Source of the DNA: Candidatus Omnitrophota bacterium | GTDB taxonomy: Bacteria; Omnitrophota; Gorgyraeia; Gygaellales; Profunditerraquicolaceae | NCBI GenBank assembly: GCA_026387555.1 | Contig: JAPLLM010000118.1 | Coordinates: 1-12,158 of the forward strand | Length of the DNA stretch: 12,158 nucleotides | Direction of reading: 5' to 3' | Shown here: positions 6,417 to 12,158 of the stretch, piece after piece | Position numbering within the stretch: position 1 is the stretch's first letter | Layout of the letters: each line of letters begins with the position of its first letter | Position numbers and translations under genes: made by a program | The notes under the pieces: generated by a model | The model's input: only the letters and a program-made list of their open reading frames with translations | Databases searched by the model: none | Told to the model about the DNA's origin: nothing

Positions 6417-6977
6417 CTAAAACTCGAGAACTTCTTTTTCTTTGAGCTTCAGGACTTCATCAACTTTAGCGATATATTTATCAACCATCTTCTGCAATTC
6501 ATCTATGCCGCGGAACTTATCGTCTTCAGAGATGATTTTATCTTTCTCAAGCTTTTCAATCGCTTCTTTGGCGTCGCGCCGGATAGTCCGTAAAGATATA
6601 CGCCCTTCCTCGGACATTTGATGCACCTGCTTTGCTAATTCCTGGCGCCTGTCTTTAGATAACTGCGGAAATGACAACCGCAGAATCTTTCCGTCATTAG
6701 AAGGCGTAATACCTAGATTCGATTTTAAGATCGATTTTTCGATTTCAACTATAGCCGAAACATCCCATGGCTGTATCACCAGTAGATGCGCATCCTGCGC
6801 CGAAATTGACGCGAGTTGTTTTAACAATGTCGGCGTACCGTAATAATCAACGTGTAACCCTTCCACCAGATGGGGGCTCGCGCGCCCAGTCCTGATTTCG
6901 GAAAATTCCCTATTGAGAGATTCCAGGGCTTTTTTAAGCTTTTCTTCGGTGTTATGCAATAATTCTTTCGTAGTCAC
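6417..6977 (-). CDS. frr: Ribosome recycling factor
   Basis: RRF works with EF-G to split post-termination ribosomes. The 186-residue length is standard for the family. Motifs seen are EIRTGRASPHLVEGLHVDYYG at about 27-47, the central QPWDVSAIVEIEKSILKSNLGI region at about 69-90, and the Arg-rich RISLRTIRRDAKEAI at 126-140 in the long helical domain. It starts with GTG at 6977, preceded by GAGGAGG, and follows pyrH by 13 bases, which hold that Shine-Dalgarno. In many bacteria uppS-cdsA follow frr; here three tRNA genes follow directly. The identification is secure. Confidence 0.98.
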   Translation of the reverse strand: MTTKELLHNTEEKLKKALESLNREFSEIRTGRASPHLVEGLHVDYYGTPTLLKQLASISAQDAHLLVIQPWDVSAIVEIEKSILKSNLGITPSNDGKILRLSFPQLSKDRRQELAKQVHQMSEEGRISLRTIRRDAKEAIEKLEKDKIISEDDKFRGIDELQKMVDKYIAKVDEVLKLKEKEVLEF

Positions 6978-6990
6978 AGAGAGCCTCCTC

Positions 6991-7713
6991 TTAATCTACA
7001 ACAGTGCCGATCTTTTCGCCTAAAACTACGCGTTTAATATTCCCCTGCTTATTTAAATTAAAGACCACGATCGGCAATTTATTATCCATGCAAAGGCTGA
7101 TGGCTGTCGCATCCATAACCTTTAATCCCTTTTTCAAGACATCGATGTATTTCAGGTGGCTGAACTTTTTAGCTGACTTGACCTTTATGGGGTCCGCGGA
7201 ATAAACTCCGTCGACCTTTGTCGCCTTTAGAATAGCGTCCGCCTTGATCTCCATCGCGCGAAGTGCTGCGGCGGTATCAGTGGTAAAATAAGGATTGCCG
7301 GTTCCTGCAACAAAGATCACTATCCTGCCCTTTTCCAGATGCCTGACCGCTTTTCGTCTTATGTAGGGCTCGGCAACGCGCTGCATCTCTATAGCAGTCA
7401 TCACGCGGGCATGCAAACCCATCTTCTCCAAAACATTCTGCAGGGCCAGGCCGTTGATAACTGTGGCAAGCATCCCCATATAATCCGCGACAGACCTGTC
7501 CATGTTCAGGCCGCGGTTGGCGGTATTCTCCTGCCCGCGGAAAATATTCCCCGCGCCTAATACTATAGCCACATCTACTTTTAAATCACGGATTTCTTTT
7601 ATCTGGCGGGCGATCGCGGACAAAACAGACTGATCGATTCCATGCGTAGCCTTCCCCTGAAGCGCCTCACCGCTCAACTTCAGGACGATTCTTTTATAGA
7701 TTGGTTGGTTCAT
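6991..7713 (-). CDS. pyrH: Uridylate kinase (UMP kinase)
   Basis: PyrH phosphorylates UMP to UDP, feeding all pyrimidine nucleotide and UDP-sugar synthesis. The 240-residue protein has the amino-acid-kinase fold. It shows [12 protein letters not shown] at 7-18 (ATP phosphate loop), GAGNIFRG at 53-60, [18 protein letters not shown] at 71-88 (UMP site), [18 protein letters not shown] at 136-153, and KATKVDGVY at 163-171. Most relatives read GGGN where this one reads GAGN, a mild change. The ATG overlaps the tsf stop as ATGA, so it is coupled to EF-Ts translation. It sits in its usual place between tsf and frr. Confidence 0.98.
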   Translation of the reverse strand: MNQPIYKRIVLKLSGEALQGKATHGIDQSVLSAIARQIKEIRDLKVDVAIVLGAGNIFRGQENTANRGLNMDRSVADYMGMLATVINGLALQNVLEKMGLHARVMTAIEMQRVAEPYIRRKAVRHLEKGRIVIFVAGTGNPYFTTDTAAALRAMEIKADAILKATKVDGVYSADPIKVKSAKKFSHLKYIDVLKKGLKVMDATAISLCMDNKLPIVVFNLNKQGNIKRVVLGEKIGTVVD

Positions 7714-8237
7714 TTCTCGCCGACTTTATAACGCATGAATCTGCGTATAACGATATTTTCACCTAATTTCGCGACTATAGTCCCCAGATAATCGCTGATA
7801 GTTATGCTCGGGTCTTTAATAAAAGCTTGTTCCATCAGGCAGCTGGCTTGAATAAAATCCTTTTCGCTTTTTTCATGCTTCAAAACTTCTGCCGGGACAT
7901 CTTCTTTTTTCAAATACTGCGGGCTGCACGCGGCTATCTGCATAGCCAGGTCCTTGGTAAACCGGGTAAAATCTTCATTGCGCGCCACGAAATCCGATTC
8001 ACAGTCAACTTCCAGTATAACGCCGATTTTATTTCCGTGATGCACGTAGGCCTCGATGCGGCCTTCTTTTACCGCGCGGTCCTGCTTTTTTGCGGCTATC
8101 TCCAGGCCTTTCTTGCGCAGTAACTGCGCTGCCTTCTTCAAGTCTCCGTCGGCTTCCTCTAACGCCTTCTTGCAATGCGCGATACTCGCACAGGTCATAT
8201 CCCTTAATTCTTTTATCGCTTCGACTGAAATCCCCAT
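7710..8237 (-). CDS. tsf: Elongation factor Ts, short form
   Basis: EF-Ts exchanges GDP for GTP on EF-Tu. At 175 residues this is a short form, nearer in size to the roughly 196-residue Thermus protein than to the roughly 283-residue E. coli protein. It has an N-terminal UBA-like domain (about 1-50), the core [12 protein letters not shown] at 79-90 (the TDFV motif that inserts into EF-Tu), and a conserved end near [10 protein letters not shown] at 158-167. The usual N-terminal signature T-G-A-G-x-x-D-C-K-K-A-L reads [12 protein letters not shown] here (residues 15-26). It follows rpsB by ten bases with only a weak Shine-Dalgarno, and its stop overlaps the pyrH start. Confidence 0.96.
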   Translation of the reverse strand: MGISVEAIKELRDMTCASIAHCKKALEEADGDLKKAAQLLRKKGLEIAAKKQDRAVKEGRIEAYVHHGNKIGVILEVDCESDFVARNEDFTRFTKDLAMQIAACSPQYLKKEDVPAEVLKHEKSEKDFIQASCLMEQAFIKDPSITISDYLGTIVAKLGENIVIRRFMRYKVGEK

Positions 8238-8247
8238 TTTGTTTAAC

Positions 8248-9144
8248 TTACCCTTTCTTTCTTGATTTGGTTTGATCTTGCGCGATCTTGGCTTTTGCTT
8301 TCTTTACCGCGCTGGCCCCTTCGTCAACAGGAGCAGACTCCTCGACTATCTCCTCTATTTCTTTTATCTTCACTTCCTCTTCCGGCAAGATCACCGGCTC
8401 GATAGCCTCTTCCTTCAGTTCACCCTTTACCGCCACACCTTCCTGCGAAAGATAAGAGAGGAATTTCTTTCTCCCCTCGATGATAGTTTCCGTAAGTATC
8501 CCAATCACAGCGCTGATCGACTTGGTAGCGTCGTCGTTACCGGGTATGGGATAAGCGATCAGGTCCGGATTAGAATTAGTATCAATAAGCGCAATTACAG
8601 GAATTCCCAGCCTGTTAGCCTCATGCACCGCGGTCTCTTCCTTCTTGGTATCGACCACAATCATCGCCTTGGGCATCTTCTCCATCTTGACTATCCCGGA
8701 GAAATTCTTGTTTAGCTTCGCCAGTTCCTTCTCCAACTGCGCTACTTCTTTCTTGGTCAACTTTTCAAAGGTCCCGTCTTCGCGCATCTTTTCGATCGAC
8801 TTCAGGCGGTTTATGCTCTTTTTTATGGTGGCGAAATTTGTTAAAAGCCCGCCGGGCCAGCGCTCGGTGACATAAAACATCCCCGACCTCTGGGCCTCCC
8901 TAAGCATCACTTCCTGGGCCTGTTTTTTCGTCCCCACGAACAAAACTAATTCGCCTTTAGCGGTTATCTGCGCAAGATAATCCCGGGCGGCGTTTATGCA
9001 CTCCTCGGTCTTCTCAAGGTCGATAATATAGATGCCGCTGCGCGAACCAAAGATAAACTTCTTCATTTTGGGGTTCCAGCGCTTAGTCTGGTGACCAAAA
9101 TGCACACCTGCTTCCAAAAGCTGCTTGATCAATTCTGATGGCAC
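8248..9144 (-). CDS. rpsB: 30S ribosomal protein S2 with long charged C-terminal tail
   Basis: S2 binds late to the small subunit near the 3' end of 16S rRNA. Motifs are LLEAGVHFGHQTKRWNPKM at 9-27, IIDLEKT at 40-46, FVGTKKQA at 69-76, ERWPGGLLTNF at 94-104, and IALIDTNSNPD at 184-194. The core ends near residue 235. A tail of about 60 residues follows: first acidic, rich in Glu at 242-276, then basic with many Lys and Arg to residue 298. The start is GTG at 9144 with an AAGGAG Shine-Dalgarno. An extended -10 promoter lies about 70 bases upstream, so this gene opens the rpsB-tsf-pyrH-frr operon. Confidence 0.98.
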   Translation of the reverse strand: MPSELIKQLLEAGVHFGHQTKRWNPKMKKFIFGSRSGIYIIDLEKTEECINAARDYLAQITAKGELVLFVGTKKQAQEVMLREAQRSGMFYVTERWPGGLLTNFATIKKSINRLKSIEKMREDGTFEKLTKKEVAQLEKELAKLNKNFSGIVKMEKMPKAMIVVDTKKEETAVHEANRLGIPVIALIDTNSNPDLIAYPIPGNDDATKSISAVIGILTETIIEGRKKFLSYLSQEGVAVKGELKEEAIEPVILPEEEVKIKEIEEIVEESAPVDEGASAVKKAKAKIAQDQTKSRKKG

Positions 9145-9213
9145 GTTTCTGCTCCTTTTTATATTTGGTTGTTATTGTTTTACCTTGCCTTCTGGCAGGA
9201 AGTTAATTGTCTG

Positions 9214-9242
9214 AGTATACCAGAAATTCCAAGAACTTACAA
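9214..9242 (-). promoter_or_regulatory. Sigma-70-type promoter of the rpsB operon
   Basis: On the minus strand TTGTAA (9237-9242) is followed after 17 bases by TATACT (9214-9219). TG one base before the -10 makes it an extended -10 element. The -35 box directly abuts the msbA stop codon (9243-9245). The predicted transcript starts near 9207, giving an rpsB leader of about 63 bases. There is no terminator between msbA and this promoter, so msbA transcripts may read into rpsB. Confidence 0.7.
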
Positions 9243-11033
9243 CTAAATTTGCATTTCTTGCATGGAATAAAGCCGCTTATAAAGCCCGTCTTTAGCCAGC
9301 AATTCCGCGTGATTTCCCTGTTCTACGATTACCCCCTTATCTACGACCACGATCCTGTGGGCGTTTCTCACCGTGGAGAGCCTGTGGGCGACCACAAAGA
9401 CGGTCCTGCCTTCGATAAGTTTATCCAACGCCTCCTGCACAATGCGCTCCGCCTGCGTATCCAGCTGCGAAGTAGCCTCATCCAAAAGCAGTATCGGGGG
9501 ATTCTTTAAGAGAGCGCGCGCAATAGCTAACCTCTGGCGTTCTCCGCCAGAGATCTTCATTCCGCGGTCACCTATAACCGTATCATAACCGTTGGGAAGC
9601 CCGACTATAAAATCATGGGCGTGCGCCTGCCGGGCAGCATTCTCGATATCCCCCTGGCTGGCGGCAAGGTCGCCGTAAGCGATATTAGCCTTGATCGTAT
9701 CGTTAAAAAGAATAGTCTCCTGGGTGACTATGCCGATAAGCCCGCGCAGGCTCCTTAAACTAACATGACGGATATCCGTCCCGTCGATAAGAACCCGGCC
9801 TTTTTTAGGGTCATAGAAACGAGGGATCAAATCCAGAAGAGTGCTCTTACCGCTCCCGGAAGGCCCGACGATCGCCAGGACCTGCCCTTTCTCCACCCTT
9901 AAATTAATATTTTTTAAGACCTCGTGGTCTACGTAACTGAACCGGACATTGTCAAAAGCGACATCCCTGGAAAAAGCGCTTATCTCCGGCGCTCCGGCCT
10001 CGTCTACTACCGTAGGCTTAGTTTCAAGTACTTCATGTATTCTGTCGCTGGCAGCAAAGGCCTGCTGATTTAAAGAATTTACCTGGCTCAATTTCTTAAA
10101 AGGCCTTATTAACGATAATAAGGAACCTAAGAATAATCCGAATACTCCGAAAGAAAGTCTACCCGCGATGACCTCTTTGCCTCCCCAAAAGAAAACAAGC
10201 ACTCCGGCGATACTTCCGATAAACTCCGTGATCGGATTTAAAAGAAGCGTCCTCTTGATAGACTTCATGGAGAGCTTATAATAAGCGCTGTTCACGCGGT
10301 TAAACCTATCTATCTCGTAATTCTCCATATTAAAGGCCTTGACGATACGCGTGCCCAAGATCGTCTCGTAAAGTATAGAGTTGGTATCCGCCATATTCTC
10401 TTGAGACCTCTTTGACAATTTCCGCAGCGCCTTTCCCACCTTAATAATAGGTAGGCTTATCAAAGGAACCAAAACGAAGGTTAAAAGCGCCATTTTAAAA
10501 TATATAAAAAAGGTCAGAAAGGTAAAAATTACCACCTGCAAACCCTGATAGACCATATCGGTCGTTCCGTATGATACCGCGTTCTCGACGATCCTCACGT
10601 CGTTGGTGATGCGCGACATCAATTCACCACCGCGCTTATGGGTAAAGTACTCTAAGGAGAGGGTCTGGATCTTGGCGTAAAGCTTGGCCTTGATATCCCG
10701 GATGATCCGCTGCCCCAGATCCGACATCCAATATGATTGATAAAACCCGAAAAATCCCTTAAGAAAAAAAAGGACCAGAATACCGATAGCCATGTAGTTA
10801 AGCAGGGTGGCCGGGTCGGTATTATTGATCTTATCCACAAAACTAGACAGAAATTCGGGTAATTTGGTGGGGATAATGATTCTTTTATTTGTAAGCACCT
10901 TATCCGTAAGCGGCACGAGCATAGCCAGGGATACTCCGTCGAAAATGGCAGAGAAACCCATACACACCGTGGCCATTGATAACAGGCCCAGGTAGGGACG
11001 CATAAATTTTAATAACTTCAAGTAGTCCTTCAT
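9243..11033 (-). CDS. msbA: MsbA-like ABC exporter (fused permease and ATPase), probable lipid A/lipid flippase
   Basis: The 596-residue half-transporter should work as a homodimer in the inner membrane. Six hydrophobic segments lie at about 18-42, 78-98, 160-180, 182-198, 264-284 and 293-309. The ATPase domain follows, with Walker A GPSGSGKST at 390-398, Q-loop Gln438, signature SGGERQR at 495-501, Walker B ILLLDEATS with Glu519, and H-loop His550. All catalytic residues are intact. Length and layout match MsbA. The divergent neighbours, a sugar-nucleotide oxidoreductase and lpxB, support lipid A-core export. A different lipid or peptide exporter of the same family is possible. The ATG at 11033 has a GAGGAG Shine-Dalgarno nine bases upstream. 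Confidence 0.88.
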   Translation of the reverse strand: MKDYLKLLKFMRPYLGLLSMATVCMGFSAIFDGVSLAMLVPLTDKVLTNKRIIIPTKLPEFLSSFVDKINNTDPATLLNYMAIGILVLFFLKGFFGFYQSYWMSDLGQRIIRDIKAKLYAKIQTLSLEYFTHKRGGELMSRITNDVRIVENAVSYGTTDMVYQGLQVVIFTFLTFFIYFKMALLTFVLVPLISLPIIKVGKALRKLSKRSQENMADTNSILYETILGTRIVKAFNMENYEIDRFNRVNSAYYKLSMKSIKRTLLLNPITEFIGSIAGVLVFFWGGKEVIAGRLSFGVFGLFLGSLLSLIRPFKKLSQVNSLNQQAFAASDRIHEVLETKPTVVDEAGAPEISAFSRDVAFDNVRFSYVDHEVLKNINLRVEKGQVLAIVGPSGSGKSTLLDLIPRFYDPKKGRVLIDGTDIRHVSLRSLRGLIGIVTQETILFNDTIKANIAYGDLAASQGDIENAARQAHAHDFIVGLPNGYDTVIGDRGMKISGGERQRLAIARALLKNPPILLLDEATSQLDTQAERIVQEALDKLIEGRTVFVVAHRLSTVRNAHRIVVVDKGVIVEQGNHAELLAKDGLYKRLYSMQEMQI

Positions 11034-11068
11034 CTTTTAACTCTCCTCTAATCCCCAAAAGGAAACGT

Positions 11069-11097
11069 ATTCTATCATACCCATTGACTTTTGTCGA
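11069..11097 (-). promoter_or_regulatory. Promoter of msbA
   Basis: On the minus strand TCGACA (11092-11097) and TAGAAT (11069-11074) are 17 bases apart. Each differs from the sigma-70 consensus at one position. Transcription would start near 11062, leaving a leader of about 29 bases that contains the msbA Shine-Dalgarno. A shifted alternative, TTGCTC with TATGAT (11074-11079), is weaker at -35. The element overlaps the opposing plus-strand promoter. Confidence 0.6.
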
Positions 11098-11112
11098 GCA
11101 ATTTGCTATTAT
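11084..11112 (+). promoter_or_regulatory. Promoter of the oxidoreductase-lpxB pair, predicted leaderless start
   Basis: TTGACT (11084-11089) and TATTAT (11107-11112) are separated by exactly 17 bases and each matches consensus at five of six positions. The next ATG is at 11119-11121, just seven bases past the -10, where transcription should begin. No Shine-Dalgarno exists in between (TTTTCC only), so the mRNA is predicted to be leaderless. Confidence 0.7.
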
Positions 11113-11118
11113 TTTTCC

Positions 11119-12045
11119 ATGTCTAAGGTCAAAGTTGCGGTAGTAGGCGTAGGCCATTTAGGGAGCATCCATGCCCGGATTTACCGCCAGATCCCCGATT
11201 GCGAACTGATCGGGGTTTGCGATATCGATAAAGCGCGCGCAGAGGCGGTAGCGAGTAGCCTGGGGGTCAGCGCTTATCAGGATTACCGCGAGCTCTTTTC
11301 TAAGGTTGAAGCTGTAAGTGTCGCCGTCCCTACCAAGTTGCACCAAGAGGTTGCCTTTGACTTTCTGAAGCACGGAATTCATGCCTTGGTAGAAAAACCC
11401 TTCACCCTTACTTTAAAAGAGGCAGATTCCCTTATCCGGGAAGCAGCGATTAAGAAACTCATCCTGCAGGTAGGCCATATTGAGAGGTTTAATTCCGCTT
11501 TTAATGCCACCCGCAAATTGATCAACCACCCTAAGTTTATTGAATGCCACCGCTTAAGCCCATTCCCAAACCGCTCGCTTGATGTGGGCGCGGTACTGGA
11601 TATCATGATCCATGATATTGACATCGTCCTCGGGCTTGTGCCTTCAAAAATCAAAAAAATCGAGGCAGTAGGCGTAAATGTCCTAACGAAATTCGAGGAT
11701 ATTGCCAACGCCCGGATTACTTTTAAAAACGGCTGCGTGGCAAATCTCACCGCCAGTCGCGTTTCCGACGAGGTGATGCGTAAAATAAGGATATTCCAAG
11801 AAGATACCTATATATCTCTAGATTATAAAGAAGCCAAGGCTTCGGTTTACAAAAAAGTCGCAGGCCAGATAATCAAAGAAAACTTACCTATAGAAAAAGA
11901 AGAACCCCTACAGAAAGAACTCCTTTCTTTTATCGAATGCGTCCGGGAAAATAAGGAACCCCTCGTCTCAGGAAGGATAGCAAGAGAAGCGGTGGCGGTG
12001 GCCCTGGAAATCCAAAAACAGATATGGCGCAAAAAAATATTTTAA
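11119..12045 (+). CDS. Gfo/Idh/MocA-family sugar oxidoreductase, candidate UDP-GlcNAc 3-dehydrogenase (GnnA-like)
   Basis: The 308-residue protein has an N-terminal Rossmann fold, with VVGVGHLGSIHAR at 8-20 carrying GxGxxG. The family EKP motif is at 92-94, where Lys93 is the usual catalytic lysine. GHIERFN follows at 119-125, and the substrate-domain stretch DVGAVLDIMIHDIDIV is at 155-170, with His165 and Asp168 as likely active-site residues. It should be an NAD(P)-dependent dehydrogenase acting on a sugar or sugar nucleotide. It overlaps lpxB by 22 bases, and msbA is divergent, so lipid A is the likely pathway. GnnA enzymes, which with the aminotransferase GnnB give 3-amino lipid A precursors, occur in such clusters. 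No gnnB is visible, so this specific role is inference. The start at 11119 lacks a Shine-Dalgarno. Confidence 0.85.
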   Translation: MSKVKVAVVGVGHLGSIHARIYRQIPDCELIGVCDIDKARAEAVASSLGVSAYQDYRELFSKVEAVSVAVPTKLHQEVAFDFLKHGIHALVEKPFTLTLKEADSLIREAAIKKLILQVGHIERFNSAFNATRKLINHPKFIECHRLSPFPNRSLDVGAVLDIMIHDIDIVLGLVPSKIKKIEAVGVNVLTKFEDIANARITFKNGCVANLTASRVSDEVMRKIRIFQEDTYISLDYKEAKASVYKKVAGQIIKENLPIEKEEPLQKELLSFIECVRENKEPLVSGRIAREAVAVALEIQKQIWRKKIF

Positions 12046-12158
12046 TCATCTGCGGCGAGGCAAGCGGTGATTTAAACGCCGGAAACCTGGCTAAGAAAAT
12101 TTTGGAATTAAGGCCCGATACAAAAATCTGGGGCGTGGGCGGAGAGACCCTGCGCGCA
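12024..12158 (+). CDS. lpxB: Lipid-A-disaccharide synthase, N-terminal 45 residues (cut by window edge)
   Basis: LpxB joins UDP-2,3-diacylglucosamine and lipid X to form the lipid A disaccharide at the inner membrane. The visible part, ILIICGEASGDLNAGNLAKK followed by WGVGGETLRA, matches the family start (CGEASGDLxA and the later GxGGxxM-like segment). The ATG at 12024 lies inside the end of the oxidoreductase gene, in another frame, overlapping it by 22 bases with no strong Shine-Dalgarno. Translation is therefore probably coupled. About 330 further residues would lie beyond the window. Confidence 0.88.
   Translation, partial: MAQKNILIICGEASGDLNAGNLAKKILELRPDTKIWGVGGETLRA

Noticed and set aside
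8272..8715. 147-residue plus-strand open frame opposite rpsB
   Set aside because: It is an antisense shadow of a highly conserved ribosomal gene, with no family features.

Overview
The window looks like ordinary chromosomal core DNA from a Gram-negative bacterium. The outer membrane is implied by an MsbA-like lipid exporter and by the start of lpxB. Genes are tightly packed, with repeated ATGA or TGATG stop/start overlaps. No phage, transposase or CRISPR signal was seen. The combination of a phosphotransfer (PTS) core without a permease, a membrane-anchored YvcK, a cupin-type phosphoglucose isomerase and non-CCA-encoded tRNAs resembles uncultured lineages such as Candidatus Omnitrophota (OP3). 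That placement is a guess from gene content and has not been tested.

Layout: almost everything lies on the minus strand, so transcription runs from high to low coordinates. At the right edge a divergent promoter region (11034-11118) drives msbA leftward. It also drives a plus-strand pair rightward: a Gfo/Idh/MocA oxidoreductase, then lpxB, which is cut by the window end. Left of msbA, a strong promoter abutting its stop codon starts the classical translation cluster rpsB-tsf-pyrH-frr. Four bases after the frr stop come three tRNA genes, Lys(UUU), Leu(UAG) and Gly(GCC). The 118-base Leu-Gly spacer is full of inverted repeats. After an A/T palindrome comes a six-gene run: ptsN-like EIIA, yvcK, ptsH, ptsI, cupin pgi and a sugar nucleotidyltransferase. 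A 43-base hairpin then precedes metK, which runs off the left edge.

How the genes work together: EI, HPr and an EIIA of the nitrogen/fructose class form a phosphorelay with no sugar permease in view, which suggests a regulatory PTS. HPr keeps both its catalytic His and its regulatory Ser. It sits next to yvcK, echoing the yvcK-crh neighbourhood of Bacillus. The following isomerase and nucleotidyltransferase handle hexose phosphates and activated sugars, so the cluster plausibly links PEP or energy status to envelope precursor supply. The right end is a lipid A locus. The oxidoreductase there could be a GnnA-type UDP-GlcNAc 3-dehydrogenase, but its usual partner gnnB is not visible.

Most interesting points: the overlapping divergent promoters with an apparently leaderless oxidoreductase mRNA; the PTS/YvcK/PGI cluster; the degenerate C-terminus of the nucleotidyltransferase next to a long hairpin; the repeat-rich tRNA spacer; and an EF-Ts with an altered signature. 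I found no clearly new defence or mobile system.
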